A DNA stretch of 64,000 bases from contig JAEUUA010000026.1 of assembly GCA_016787755.1 (NCBI GenBank), positions 62,001 to 126,000 of the forward strand, read 5' to 3'. Shown here one piece after another: positions 1 to 8,901 of this stretch. The notes below the pieces were generated by a model. It was given only the letters and a program-made list of their open reading frames with translations. It made no database searches and had not been told where the DNA came from. Within the stretch, counting starts at the first letter, position 1. Every line of letters starts with the position of its first letter. The position numbers and the translations under genes are program-made. The DNA comes from Cyclobacteriaceae bacterium. Lineage in GTDB: Bacteria > Bacteroidota > Bacteroidia > Cytophagales > Cyclobacteriaceae.

Positions 1-306
1 CTTTGGGGGCGGAAGTGCCTTTATTGTGATCTTTACCAGTTCGCTCAGCCATTTCCAGTCCTCTAATTCATCTTCAATTAAAAAACAATTCTTTGCACCG
101 GGATAGGGAGGTGCTTCAACCACGCGTTTGATAAATGCTCTTCCGGGTTCTGTTGGTTTTATGAATAATTTATTATCGCAGATCAGCGCAAATAATTTTC
201 CATCTGCATATGCAACATACTCACCAAACATGCTCCTCGAGGTTATCAAGCCCGCGCCTTTAATCTGATCCACTACAAACTCTACAAATTTTTTATCGGA
301 AGCCAT
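1..306 (-). CDS. TfoX N-terminal-domain protein (partial, 3' end outside window)
   Basis: The reading frame opens with ATG at 306 on the minus strand and runs without a stop to base 1, giving 102 visible residues. The protein reads MASDKKFVEFVVDQI, then SRSMFGEYVAYADGKLFALI and NKLFIKPT. This SMFGEY/YADGKLFALI pattern is typical of the TfoX/Sxy N-terminal domain, usually a protein of about 110 residues, so only the last few residues should be missing. Full-length TfoX/Sxy regulates competence in Gammaproteobacteria, but stand-alone N-terminal-domain proteins like this are common in Bacteroidota and their role is not established. No partner gene is visible because the window ends here. Confidence 0.85.
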   Translation of the reverse strand, partial: MASDKKFVEFVVDQIKGAGLITSRSMFGEYVAYADGKLFALICDNKLFIKPTEPGRAFIKRVVEAPPYPGAKNCFLIEDELEDWKWLSELVKITIKALPPPK

Positions 307-581
307 ATGTAACAAATGTATTCAATTTTTTTGGCGGCTTCACGGGCTTCGTCACTCGCCACCTCACGCGCATCTGTCGCGCATTCAAGCGCGATTCCAT
401 TTCGGGCTCAAACAAATGCCTCAATCCCGGCCGTAAGGATGAGCATTCAATTTTATGTAGCGTTCGACTGTGGAAACTGTCGATTTTCTTACCCACTGTA
501 CTAACGTGCATTGTCCTCAAACCTTAACCCTTGACCGAAATCGACTTGGCATACCTTTTCGAGAGTCAATTCTAAATCGAT

Positions 582-770
582 ATGCAAATGGAAAGCAAAT
601 ATAAAAAAGGAGATATTGTATTTGAACGGATACGGCCTACCCAAAAATTGACTGTTAAAGAAGTTCTGTACAACGTCTACTACTGCCAACCCGAAGAGAA
701 CAAAAAGCGAGAACTCGTTTTTCTTGAGCACGACTTAGGTTCCGTGGGAATGAATGGAGTGAAGAAATGA
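582..770 (+). CDS. Small conserved protein of unknown function
   Basis: A 62-residue protein, probably cytosolic and rich in charge. It contains KYKKGDIVFERIRPTQKL near the start and ends with a short basic tail. The GDIVFERIRPTQKL...VYYC arrangement resembles small SH3-like or YodC-type proteins that recur in Cytophagales genomes, but I cannot assign a function. ATG is possible at 582 or 588. The gene stands alone on the plus strand and is followed about 25 bases later by a hairpin and T-run that would terminate it, which supports a real transcript. The confidence reflects the recognisable composition and the terminator rather than a domain match. Confidence 0.6.
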   Translation: MQMESKYKKGDIVFERIRPTQKLTVKEVLYNVYYCQPEENKKRELVFLEHDLGSVGMNGVKK

Positions 771-794
771 TCTGGCTTGAACTCAAGAAAATAA

Positions 795-840
795 AAGTCG
801 TCAAGACACTTTGAAGTAGTCGTGACGATTTGATTTTTTC
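795..840 (+). terminator. Probable bidirectional terminator
   Basis: TCGTCAAGAC (798-807) pairs with GTCGTGACGA (819-828) with one mismatch, and the stem is extended by flanking A and T bases. A T-rich run follows on the plus strand (829-840), and a T-rich run also follows on the minus strand (left of 797). It lies between the convergent ends of the small gene at 582 and the oxidoreductase gene at 889. Confidence 0.65.
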
Positions 841-888
841 TCCTTCTATCCTAGTGTTATCCTTCTGTCCCCTATTCGATTTTTGCTG

Positions 889-3153
889 TTACATTCTCTG
901 ACGGTTCAACTCAATGAACTTTCCGAAAGGTTGATCATAGAAGCGTTTGCCTGTGTTTTTATACAATGCATTCGCCACGGCTGCAAAAACAGGTGGAAAT
1001 GGAGGTTCGCCCAAGCCTGTGGGATCAACATCATTTTTCACAAAACTGACATCAATTTTTTTAGGCGCTTCTTTATATCGGATCATTCGGTAGCGATTGA
1101 AATTGTTTTGCTCTGAAGCACCATCTTTATGGGTTAGTCCTCCATAGAACGCATTTCCGATTCCATCCACTACCGCACCTTGCACCATATTAACAGCCGC
1201 ATCCGGATTAATTACCACACCGCAATCAACAACACTAAAGACTCGTTCAACATACGGTTGGCCATCCTTTTTCACGATATCCACAACATGGGCTGCATAC
1301 GAATTATGGCAGAAGTAAGCAGCAACTCCGCGACTGTATTTTTTATTTTCGGGATTATTCCATCCGGATTTTTCTTTCAATAAGTTCAAAACGCCAACAT
1401 ATCGGTCCGCATCATAGTCATTATTTTTTCCAACCGGATTTTCTTTTGCCCGTTTTAAAAGTTCTAATCTAAATTCTATTGGATCCTTACCCACCATTTC
1501 AGCCAACTCATCCAGGAAAGATTGTTCTGCTGCTGCATTGAAATTTGATCGTGGTGCGCGGAATGCTCCAATCGTTATGTTCGATGGTATGGCCCAACCT
1601 TCTGCGAGATAGTTATCAATTGCGCCAGCCGGAAATCTGTTTGCATGAACAGGATGCTCAGGTATTCCGCCACCCTTTACGTGAAAGGCAATTATATTTT
1701 TATTTGCATCCAATGCTGCGCGATACGTAGCCGTATACATGGGGCGATAAATGCCATACGTCATATCATCTTCACGACTGTAAACAAGTTTGACCGGAGC
1801 TTTTACTTTTCTGGAGATAAGGGCAGCTTCTGTAAGATAATGTCCGTATGCCCTGAGGCCAAAGCCTCCGCCCATGCGGGTCATTTGGATTTCGATTTTA
1901 TCAGGTGGCAGATTTAAAATTTTTGCTAGTGTTGGTTCTATCCAACCTGGTGCCTGATGAGGTCCTATCAGCAACGCTTTTTCATCGGTAACATGCGCGA
2001 AGTAATTCATAGGCTCCATACAATTATGCGCCAAAAAGGGAGCTGTGTAGGTCCGTTCTAAAATCTGTGCAGCATTAGCAAATGCTGTTTCAGGGTCTCC
2101 ATCCTTTCGTAATTGTTGTGCGGGCTTCTTTGCATATTCGGTCATTTTTTCCAGATGCGAACTAGTGCTTTCAAGCCCCGCTGGAATAATCACTTCCGTT
2201 TTACCACGAAAACCTCCAATGACTTCTTTCGTGTCGCTGGTTGGTTCCCACGTAACTTTTAGTTTTTTACGGGCATTCATCACTTCCCAGGTGGTGTTAC
2301 CCACCACTACCAGTAAGTCATTAAATGTTCTTGTATCGAAACCAGTCTGTTCGTAACCATCTTCATACAATTTTAGCGAGAACACATCTTTGATGCCTGG
2401 CATCTTAAGGGCTTCTGATGCATCAAACGATTTGAGTTTCTTGCCGAAAGCAGGTGGATGTTCAATCATAGCAATTAGCATTCCTTCATAATCATGATCT
2501 AAGGCAAAGAGTGGTTTACCAGTAACAATTTTTAAACCTTCTACATTTTTACTTGAGTTTCCTACCACATTGAAACTCTTTATATCCTTAAGGGTTACTC
2601 CTTTGGGTATTGGAATGGCGGCAGCCAGTGTTGCAAAGTCCCCATACGTTCCTGACTTACCGCTTTTTTCATGATAGAGCATCCCTGCTTTTGTGGTCAC
2701 TTCATCCATTGGTACATGCCAGGTTTGTGCAGCAGCCTCTCTCAACATTTGACGCGCGGCTGCACCTGCCTCACGAAGGGGTTTCCAATACATTCGAACG
2801 GAATTACTTCCGCCCGTAAATTGAGGTCCAAGTTTTACATTGTCGTGCGGCCCCATTTCCACTACTACTTTTTTCCAATCCACATCTAACTCTTCGGCCA
2901 CAATCATGGGTAGAGATGTCATTACATTTTGTCCAAACTCAGGATTAGGATTGAGAATCTTAATAATGTTGTCCGAAGTTATTTTGATATAGCCCGTTAA
3001 CTCATTCCATTCGTCAGCAAGGTTTATTGGTTTGATGTTATCTTCCGGCATGTATTTCGACAATCCACTAAAACTAATCATGAGGCCACCACTGGCAAGC
3101 ACGGATGACTTTAGAAATGATCGTCTGCTGAATGAGGTGTTAATCTTTTCCAT
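889..3153 (-). CDS. Xanthine dehydrogenase-family molybdopterin-binding subunit (IorB-like)
   Basis: This 754-residue protein is a large molybdenum-cofactor subunit of the xanthine dehydrogenase/aldehyde oxidase superfamily, nearest in form to isoquinoline 1-oxidoreductase beta chains. The N-terminus has a Tat signal, SRRSFLK followed by a hydrophobic stretch, so the folded holoenzyme is likely exported to the periplasm. Cofactor-binding stretches include RMGGGFGLRAYG in the middle and GLGEPPFPPV near the C-terminus, where the glutamate matches the catalytic Glu position of the family. The partner [2Fe-2S] subunit lies 38 bases upstream in the same operon. No FAD subunit is visible, as is usual for IorAB-type enzymes, which pass electrons to a membrane or soluble acceptor. 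The substrate cannot be read from sequence. Confidence 0.92.
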   Translation of the reverse strand: MEKINTSFSRRSFLKSSVLASGGLMISFSGLSKYMPEDNIKPINLADEWNELTGYIKITSDNIIKILNPNPEFGQNVMTSLPMIVAEELDVDWKKVVVEMGPHDNVKLGPQFTGGSNSVRMYWKPLREAGAAARQMLREAAAQTWHVPMDEVTTKAGMLYHEKSGKSGTYGDFATLAAAIPIPKGVTLKDIKSFNVVGNSSKNVEGLKIVTGKPLFALDHDYEGMLIAMIEHPPAFGKKLKSFDASEALKMPGIKDVFSLKLYEDGYEQTGFDTRTFNDLLVVVGNTTWEVMNARKKLKVTWEPTSDTKEVIGGFRGKTEVIIPAGLESTSSHLEKMTEYAKKPAQQLRKDGDPETAFANAAQILERTYTAPFLAHNCMEPMNYFAHVTDEKALLIGPHQAPGWIEPTLAKILNLPPDKIEIQMTRMGGGFGLRAYGHYLTEAALISRKVKAPVKLVYSREDDMTYGIYRPMYTATYRAALDANKNIIAFHVKGGGIPEHPVHANRFPAGAIDNYLAEGWAIPSNITIGAFRAPRSNFNAAAEQSFLDELAEMVGKDPIEFRLELLKRAKENPVGKNNDYDADRYVGVLNLLKEKSGWNNPENKKYSRGVAAYFCHNSYAAHVVDIVKKDGQPYVERVFSVVDCGVVINPDAAVNMVQGAVVDGIGNAFYGGLTHKDGASEQNNFNRYRMIRYKEAPKKIDVSFVKNDVDPTGLGEPPFPPVFAAVANALYKNTGKRFYDQPFGKFIELNRQRM

Positions 3154-3191
3154 TTTTTAGTTCTTATATGGTGTTGAAAATTCAATCAATT

Positions 3192-3650
3192 TCATTTTTT
3201 TGAGGACGCTGATAGGATAGCCTCTCGTATTCGTACATAGGTTCCACACCGACAAATGTTGCCAGACATGGCAGCCTCAATTTGTTCATCGGTAGGATTA
3301 GCATTTTTATTTAACAATGCTGTGGCTGACATAATCTGACCGGTTTGACAATACCCACATTGTGCCACATCATGTTCCAGCCAGGCCTTTTGAACAGGAT
3401 GATCACCATTTTCAGAAAGACCCTCTATGGTTGTAATCTTTTTATTGGCAGCAGCCGATACAGGAAGTGAACACGATCGTACCGCATTGCCCTCGAAATG
3501 AACTGTGCAGGCACCACATTGTGCAATACCACATCCATACTTTGTTCCGACAAGCTTAAGGTGTTCACGAAGTACCCAGAGAAGTGGAGTTTTTGGATCA
3601 ACATCTAATGTTTGCTTTTTGCCATTAATGTCTAGGTTGAAAGTTGCCAT
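3192..3650 (-). CDS. [2Fe-2S]-binding subunit of a molybdenum hydroxylase (IorA-like)
   Basis: A 152-residue electron-transfer subunit with both clusters expected in the family. The plant-ferredoxin-type cluster has Cys40, Cys45, Cys48 and Cys60 (YGCGIAQCGACTVH), and the second cluster has Cys98, Cys101, Cys133 and Cys135 (QCGYCQTGQIM and GNICRCG). It has no signal peptide of its own, so it probably rides to the periplasm with the Tat-bearing large subunit encoded 38 bases downstream. Length is normal for the IorA/CoxS group. The gene opens the two-gene operon. A conserved TTACGAAAATCAA box and a TAGGTTTG -7-like element lie about 60-80 bases upstream of its ATG. Confidence 0.93.
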   Translation of the reverse strand: MATFNLDINGKKQTLDVDPKTPLLWVLREHLKLVGTKYGCGIAQCGACTVHFEGNAVRSCSLPVSAAANKKITTIEGLSENGDHPVQKAWLEHDVAQCGYCQTGQIMSATALLNKNANPTDEQIEAAMSGNICRCGTYVRIREAILSASSKK

Positions 3651-3711
3651 ATTTATTCCGAGTTATCTAAGATTGTAGTTGTTAAAAATACTGATATTAA
3701 GAAAAGTAAAC

Positions 3712-3735
3712 GTTACGAAAATCAAACCTATTTGA
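3712..3735 (-). promoter_or_regulatory. Shared operator/promoter box, copy 1
   Basis: The plus strand reads GTTACGAAAATCAA at 3712-3725, with CAAACCTA at 3723-3730. Read on the minus strand this gives TAGGTTTG, a match to the Bacteroidota -7 consensus TAnnTTTG, running into TTTCGTAAC. It lies about 62 bases upstream of the [2Fe-2S] subunit start. The same 14 bases occur at 10419 and a close variant at 12612, each upstream of another minus-strand transcription unit in this AraC-rich cluster. Confidence 0.5.
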
Positions 3736-3741
3736 TCAAAA

Positions 3742-4116
3742 CTATCCGGTTCGAAATTTTGTTGGATTCATGTGGGCATTTTTTCTAAAGAAATTATTAA
3801 AATGTGTGGGCTCTGTGAAGCCCAATGCAATTGAAATTTCTGCTACACTCCAGGTAGTACTACGTAGGAGGAATTTAGCTTCCTGAAGAATACGTTCCGA
3901 GATAACCTGCGTAGTAGTTTTATTCAGAGCCGCTTTGAGTGATCTGTTCAAATGATTGACATGAATGTTTAAGTGATCAGCAAATTGAGATGCAGAACGA
4001 ATGCGAATCACCCGCTGATCTTTAATGGGAAATTGCTTTTCCAGAACAGTAAAAAAATCAATGGCGATTCGCTGTGAAGCTTTTATAGTTGCATGTTGTT
4101 CGTTCACAGTGGGCAA
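3742..4116 (-). pseudogene. AraC-family regulator remnant (DNA-binding end only)
   Basis: The frame encodes 124 residues that match only the C-terminal region of an AraC protein: a linker, then two HTH units (FADHLNIHVNHLNRSLK and SVAEISIALGFTEPTHF). The last 105 or so residues are close to the C-terminus of the complete AraC protein at 10446-11351, sharing NVHVNHLNR/NIHVNHLNR, KTTTQ.ISERI.QE and THFNNFF. About 180 residues of sensor domain are missing. The only start is a TTG at 4116 directly preceded in frame by TAA, and no ATG occurs before residue 115. The preceding esterase gene ends only 37 bases upstream, so the N-terminal half is absent rather than in another frame. It is most simply a truncated duplicate, though expression of a stand-alone DNA-binding domain cannot be excluded. 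Confidence 0.65.
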
Positions 4117-4153
4117 TTAATCCAAATGCATCTTCAGAAAATTCATTACTTTA

Positions 4154-5767
4154 TTAGACACCACGAGCCTGAATACGTTCTCGCTTCTGAACTGCTTTTT
4201 CAATCACATTTAATCTTGCTTTCCGCGGATCAGGCATCGAAGAAACTTTCCCATCTAAATCAATATCCAAGATCTCTTCCTTCTGAATATTGTATGGAGG
4301 CCAAACAGGAACATTCTTACCATTGGGATTTCCGGTCTTTGCAAAATTTGTCCAATACGTATTCATAATTCGGGCTAACTCTTTTTCTTCGGGTGTTGCC
4401 TCCGCTGGCGCACCCCAACGTGCATTCAGTGTGTTAAATTCAAAGGGAATATCGGATCCATGACCAGCACCATACCGCGCGCGTTCTCTTGCAGCGGGTG
4501 GCACATACCCAAAATGAAACAAATAAGCAGGGGCACCGTTCGCTACAAACGCTCTGGCTGTCATCCTCGCTGGCTCACCCCACACCCAATCCGTAATAAT
4601 TCTGGTCTGTACTTCAGCAAACTCCTTTTTACCATCCGGGTCAAACGCTGCTTTCGCTTCGGCTTCAAGGTCACCAAAAAGTGAAAACAATGCTTCCTTG
4701 GTTGTGGCTGTGTTAATGAATCCGCCACCCACTTCTGCACTACAATTTCCAATCATCAATGGAACCTTGGGTTGTCTTCCTGCTTTGTACGCAGTCTCTG
4801 ATGTTTCCACAACCAATTTACCATCCAGGATTGGCCCTGCGTAAGTACGAGCACCAGTGCTATCACTTTCCTGACCACCATCGATTATCTGATCTAAACT
4901 AAGTGAACGCAGCTTTGCCAGTCCTGCTGCATCAGTACTTTCAATCTTGTGCCTACGTGCGAAGTTTATTCCGATCGTTTCTGCTGAGACCGGATAAAGC
5001 GGATCCGCATTATTCTTTTTGACAGGTCTGCCAGTAAGTACTCCATCACGACCGCCACTGGATTCGCCAATAGCTTTGTGGAAAAGTCCTTTTGCTGCTG
5101 GTATGCTTAGCAGCGAGTGTACGGAAACACCACCGGCAGAGAACCCAAAAATGGTAACATTACCTGGATCACCACCAAATGCTGCAATGTTTTCTTTCAC
5201 CCATTTGAGTGCGGCAATCTGATCCATGTACGCATAGCTGCCTTTGAATTCATCCGGATGTTCGTTGCTTAATGCAGGGAATGCAAAATGGCCCAGACGA
5301 CCGAGCCGGTAATTGATTGTTACCAAAATAACACCTTGCTTAACAAAGGCATGGCCGGCAGCTCCCGGACCAGATCCACTACCACCAACGAATCCTCCGC
5401 CATGAATCCAAAACATCACCGGCAATTTTGATTTGCTAGTGGCCGTTGAGGGAGCCCATACATTTAGAAATAAACAATCTTCGGATTGGTTGGGAGTTGT
5501 ACCTGGCCATGCGCGCTGCGGGCAATCCGCACAATCTTTTGTGGCCTCACGAACTCCTGTCCACTTGGTTACCGGTTGTGGTGGTCGCCAGCGGTACTCA
5601 CCCACTGGTGGTGCTGCATACGGAATTCCCTTGAAGAATTGAACTTCCCCTTCACGCACTCCGCGCACAACGCCACTACCGGTTTTTACTTCCGATGCAG
5701 AAGTCGATTGACACTGCACGAACGTTGATGTAAGCATCAGCACAATTGCAATAGATATTTTTTTCAT
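4154..5767 (-). CDS. Type B carboxylesterase, exported
   Basis: A 537-residue alpha/beta-hydrolase of the carboxylesterase type B family (para-nitrobenzyl esterase group), hydrolysing carboxylic esters of unknown identity. A signal peptide occupies roughly residues 1-20 (MKKISIAIVLMLTSTF...). The oxyanion-hole HGGGF is at 122-126, the nucleophile Ser210 sits in GFSAGG, and the probable Glu345 (AEVGGG) and His436 (GAGHGSDIP) complete a Ser-Glu-His triad. Length is normal. The gene begins 21 bases after the aldo/keto reductase gene and is probably co-transcribed with the SnoaL-like, flavodoxin and reductase genes upstream. Signal sequence and neighbours suggest periplasmic attack on an ester followed by redox steps, which is inference only. 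Confidence 0.93.
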   Translation of the reverse strand: MKKISIAIVLMLTSTFVQCQSTSASEVKTGSGVVRGVREGEVQFFKGIPYAAPPVGEYRWRPPQPVTKWTGVREATKDCADCPQRAWPGTTPNQSEDCLFLNVWAPSTATSKSKLPVMFWIHGGGFVGGSGSGPGAAGHAFVKQGVILVTINYRLGRLGHFAFPALSNEHPDEFKGSYAYMDQIAALKWVKENIAAFGGDPGNVTIFGFSAGGVSVHSLLSIPAAKGLFHKAIGESSGGRDGVLTGRPVKKNNADPLYPVSAETIGINFARRHKIESTDAAGLAKLRSLSLDQIIDGGQESDSTGARTYAGPILDGKLVVETSETAYKAGRQPKVPLMIGNCSAEVGGGFINTATTKEALFSLFGDLEAEAKAAFDPDGKKEFAEVQTRIITDWVWGEPARMTARAFVANGAPAYLFHFGYVPPAARERARYGAGHGSDIPFEFNTLNARWGAPAEATPEEKELARIMNTYWTNFAKTGNPNGKNVPVWPPYNIQKEEILDIDLDGKVSSMPDPRKARLNVIEKAVQKRERIQARGV

Positions 5768-5788
5768 TCAGATTTTATTTAAAATGTC

Positions 5789-6664
5789 TTAGTTACAAAT
5801 CAAGTTTTCGGTTGGCAAGCCATTTGACGATCTCAGGATCGCGATGATCGAAGAAGGCGCTTTCTTTTTTATCGAGTTGTTCGACCTGATATCGAGTTGA
5901 AAATCAAAAACGTTGATATTCTCTTTCATACGTTCCTGCCGAACTGTTTTGGGAATGGCAACTATCCCAAGTTGAATAAGCCAACGAAGTACTACTTGTG
6001 CAATGGATTTATTGTACTTCTTCCCAATTGCAGCAAGCAATTCATTTTTGAAGAGGTCATTTTTACCTTCCGCAAATGGACCCCACGATTCCATCTGAAC
6101 CTGATTCTGTCGTAAAAATTTTTGTGCCTCTATTTGCTGATGAAAGGGATGTGTTTCAATTTGATTGATAGCCGGAACAACCTTGTTAAACGAGATGAGA
6201 TCCATCAAACGATCGGGTTGAAAGTTACTCACGCCAATGGCGCGTACGCTTCCCTCCTGATAAAGTTCTTCCATGGCTCGCCATGCACCATGTACATCTC
6301 CGTACGGTTGATGAATCAAATACAAATCGATATAATCCAGCTGAAGTTTATTTAATGATTTCTCAAATGCCTGTTTTGTTTTTTCATAACCAGCATCCTG
6401 AACCCATAGCTTGGTTGTGATAAATAATTCTTTGCGCGCTACACCACTTCTTTTTAACGCATGCCCTACGGCCTCTTCATTCCTGTAAGAAGCAGCCGTG
6501 TCGATTAACCGATAACCTACCTGAATGGCATCGTACACACTTCGCTCACATTCACTTGGATCAGGCACCTGAAATACCCCGAATCCGAGCATTGGCATTT
6601 CAACTCCGTTGTTGAGCGTCACCGAATTAAGTGCGCTTTCTATCGTATGCCTTATTGATTGCAT
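5789..6664 (-). pseudogene. Aldo/keto reductase with C-terminal frameshift
   Basis: The first 260 or so residues are a standard aldo/keto reductase of the 2,5-diketogluconate reductase-like group, with tetrad Asp55, Tyr60, Lys85 and His118 (LIHQP) and GVSNFQPDRL. The frame then drifts into unrelated residues and stops at 5789. The neighbouring frame from about 5870 reads QVEQLDKKESAFFDHRDPE, then IVKWLANRKLDL and TAA at 5793-5795. That is exactly the expected aldo/keto reductase C-terminus, so one base is missing (or two are extra) near 5870-5880. It may be a real mutation or a sequencing error. If real, the C-terminal substrate loop is lost but the catalytic core remains. It lies 16 bases after the flavodoxin gene. 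Confidence 0.88.
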
Positions 6665-6680
6665 TTGATTGAATTTTTAT

Positions 6681-7295
6681 TCATTCTTTTTTTAGAATGT
6701 TAATTTTTATTAGCCACTTTTTAACCTCATTCTCTACTTGCTGTTCTTTGTCGCCTTCTATCACAAATAGAATTCCGTCCCGTTCAACCCCGCCCTTAAC
6801 TGAGTAGCCCTCCAACACGTTGCTATTCGCACATAGTTTTTTTACCGTTTCAAAACTGCTGCCTATACCATAACCACCATTCGTATTGAATGGAATCACC
6901 GTTTTACCGCTCAGACTATTTTGAGTTAGAAAACTTTTCATAGGCGGTGGTAGCTGCATACCCCAAGTCGGAAAGCCAACAAATATTATCTCATAGTGAT
7001 CAAGGTTATCAATTTTTGTTTTCAGAGGTGGAAGATATCCGATTTCATTTTCACGCACCACCTGTTCTACCGTTGTTTTGTAATCTACAGGATAGGGCTT
7101 TACAAGTTCCAACGGCACCAGTGTTCCACCAACTATTGTCTGAATGATTTCTGCAACCGCTTTTGTGTTGTTGGTGCGCGACCAATACACAATGACTATT
7201 TTTTCCGAAGCAATTCGATTATCCTCATGCAGTTGGCCATACGTTTGCAGCAAGCAACACCACCAAACAAAGCCCAAGAATAAACTGAACTTCAT
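6681..7295 (-). CDS. Exported flavodoxin-family protein
   Basis: A 204-residue protein with a hydrophobic N-terminal signal (residues 1-20, ending near TYG) followed by a flavodoxin fold. The FMN phosphate-binding loop is SRTNNTKAVA at 39-48, and FPTWGMQLPPPMKSF is the second flavin-contacting loop. The length and LPPPMKSFL pattern fit the flavodoxin_4 group found beside aldo/keto reductases in many bacteria. It would carry electrons or act as an FMN-dependent reductase, apparently outside the cytoplasm. The gene is 31 bases after the SnoaL-like gene and 16 bases before the aldo/keto reductase, so all are probably one transcript. Confidence 0.9.
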   Translation of the reverse strand: MKFSLFLGFVWWCCLLQTYGQLHEDNRIASEKIVIVYWSRTNNTKAVAEIIQTIVGGTLVPLELVKPYPVDYKTTVEQVVRENEIGYLPPLKTKIDNLDHYEIIFVGFPTWGMQLPPPMKSFLTQNSLSGKTVIPFNTNGGYGIGSSFETVKKLCANSNVLEGYSVKGGVERDGILFVIEGDKEQQVENEVKKWLIKINILKKE

Positions 7296-7326
7296 AGCTG
7301 GATATTAACCATGATTTTGCATTCGA

Positions 7327-7779
7327 TCAATGTTTAATCACATGTGTATCCCGCACGCTGCTAAACGTTAACGCCAATAATTTCCATTCCTTCTTTTCTT
7401 TTTTATAAACTTCCGTTACCGTAAACTCGGTGGCTACATCGTTGCCGCGAACCTCAGCAGTTAATGTAATGCGGCTCCAGGCAATTGCTACATCATCCGC
7501 GAACTCGACAGCAACGTCCTTAACATCCGCGTTTTTATACCAGATACTTCCAGATTTAATGATTTCAAGTTCCTCATCTTTTTTCCAGGTTCCGCTCATG
7601 TGGACGAATTTCGATTTATCGTGAAAGAGTGTAGCAAGCTTGTCCACGTTCTTGTCGGCCATCCACTGCCACTTTTTTTTCGAGAGTTCCTTAATTTCAT
7701 TTTCGGTTGCCGAATTTTGTGCGATCGACACCTGCGCACCGAATAGAATAAATAATACTCCAATAATTAATTTTTTCAT
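7327..7779 (-). CDS. Secreted SnoaL/NTF2-like (DUF4440-type) protein
   Basis: A 150-residue protein with a clear signal peptide (MKKLIIGVLFILFGAQVSIAQ) followed by one NTF2-like alpha+beta domain. WQWMADKNVDKLATLFHDKSKFVHMSG is split around the central pocket, and the end has the usual KKEKKEWKLLALTFSSV strand. These domains bind small hydrophobic ligands or act as isomerases, but no catalytic residues can be assigned here. It is the first gene of a probable operon running through flavodoxin, aldo/keto reductase and esterase. Divergent to it, 166 bases away, is an AraC regulator that may control the operon. Confidence 0.88.
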   Translation of the reverse strand: MKKLIIGVLFILFGAQVSIAQNSATENEIKELSKKKWQWMADKNVDKLATLFHDKSKFVHMSGTWKKDEELEIIKSGSIWYKNADVKDVAVEFADDVAIAWSRITLTAEVRGNDVATEFTVTEVYKKEKKEWKLLALTFSSVRDTHVIKH

Positions 7780-7945
7780 CTTTATGGTTTTTTGATTTGA
7801 ATTCGTTTACTCTGCAAAGATGTCATCTTCCTGTTCAGTTTGACGTATACAGATTACGGTTTTACTGACCAAAATCACCGATCAGGCATGATCATCATGG
7901 AATCAAACCGAAATGTGCTTAATATTGAAGCCTAAGGAAATTCAT

Positions 7946-8845
7946 ATGGAAGAAATACTGAAGTTTGACACTATCAGTCAATTCAATGCGGATAATAATC
8001 ATGAAACCCTGCATCCGTTAGTCACCGTGATAGATTTCTCGAAGGTTGCACCGAGGAGGATACGAAGAGCCCATTTTGGATTCTATTTAGTCATCATCAA
8101 AGATGCCATATGCGGTGATCTACGCTATGGTAATCGTACCTACGATTACCAGGATGGTACAATCCTATTTATAGGACCCGGACAAATGCTGGGGACCAAT
8201 GCCGACCCGGAATTGCACCAACCCAAAGGGTATGGAATTGCATTTCATCCGGATCTTATTAAAGGAACTTCCTTAGGCCGTCACATTGATGATTATACTT
8301 TTTTTAGTTACCATGTTAACGAAGCCCTTCACGTATCAGAGCGTGAGCGACATCTGGTGTTGGATTGTTTTTCGAAAGTCAAATACGAATTGGAGCATGC
8401 TGTCGACAAACATAGCAAAACGCTGATCGCTGATAATATTGAATTACTTTTAAATTATTGTGTTCGGTTTTATGATCGTCAATTCATTACACGCGACAAT
8501 GCGCATAAGGGAGTTCTGGAAAAATTTGAAACTTTACTCAATGACTTCTTTTCGTCAGACAAGCCTCAAGAGATTGGTTTACCATCGGTAGCATATTGTG
8601 CGAGTGAGCTTAATTTATCTCCAAATTACTTTGGAGACTTAATCAAAAAAGAAACAGGTAAAACCGCACATGAATTTATCAATCTTAAATTGATTGATGT
8701 CGCGAAGGAGAGAATCTTTGATGCCGATAAATCAGTAAGTGAAATTGCGTATACACTAGGATTCAAATATCCCCAGCATTTTAGCAGGGTTTTTAAACAA
8801 CATGTGGGATTGACTCCTCAGGAGTATCGAAGTTCGATAAATTGA
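7946..8845 (+). CDS. AraC-family transcriptional regulator
   Basis: An AraC/XylS-type regulator of 299 residues from the ATG at 7946. The frame extends upstream to 7913, but the ATG at 7946 is preceded by AAGGA at a good distance and by an untypical N-terminus, so the shorter form is chosen. The N-terminal two thirds form a cupin-like sensor domain (IRRAHFGFYLVIIKD, GQMLGTNADPE). The C-terminal 100 residues carry both HTH units: VAYCASELNLSPNYFGDLIKK, then KSVSEIAYTLGFKYPQHFSR and the closing F..G.TPQEYR. It is divergent from the SnoaL-flavodoxin-reductase-esterase operon, the usual placement for its regulator. Confidence 0.93.
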   Translation: MEEILKFDTISQFNADNNHETLHPLVTVIDFSKVAPRRIRRAHFGFYLVIIKDAICGDLRYGNRTYDYQDGTILFIGPGQMLGTNADPELHQPKGYGIAFHPDLIKGTSLGRHIDDYTFFSYHVNEALHVSERERHLVLDCFSKVKYELEHAVDKHSKTLIADNIELLLNYCVRFYDRQFITRDNAHKGVLEKFETLLNDFFSSDKPQEIGLPSVAYCASELNLSPNYFGDLIKKETGKTAHEFINLKLIDVAKERIFDADKSVSEIAYTLGFKYPQHFSRVFKQHVGLTPQEYRSSIN

Positions 8846-8883
8846 TAAAATTCATCTTTTTTGATTAATGGGTTTATAAAGTT

Positions 8884-8901
8884 AAATAGTGAGTACTATT
8901 T
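8884..8901. terminator. Weak AT-rich hairpin between convergent genes
   Basis: AAATAGT (8884-8890) and ACTATTT (8895-8901) form a perfect seven-base-pair stem with a four-base loop and a T-rich right edge. It sits exactly between the convergent ends of the AraC gene and the cupin gene. The stem has only one G:C pair, so it would be a weak terminator. Confidence 0.35.

Noticed and set aside
293..520. Open frames on both strands between the TfoX-like and the small gene
   Set aside because: They lack domain features and overlap the TfoX start on one side, so the stretch 307-581 is treated as non-coding with nothing visible.
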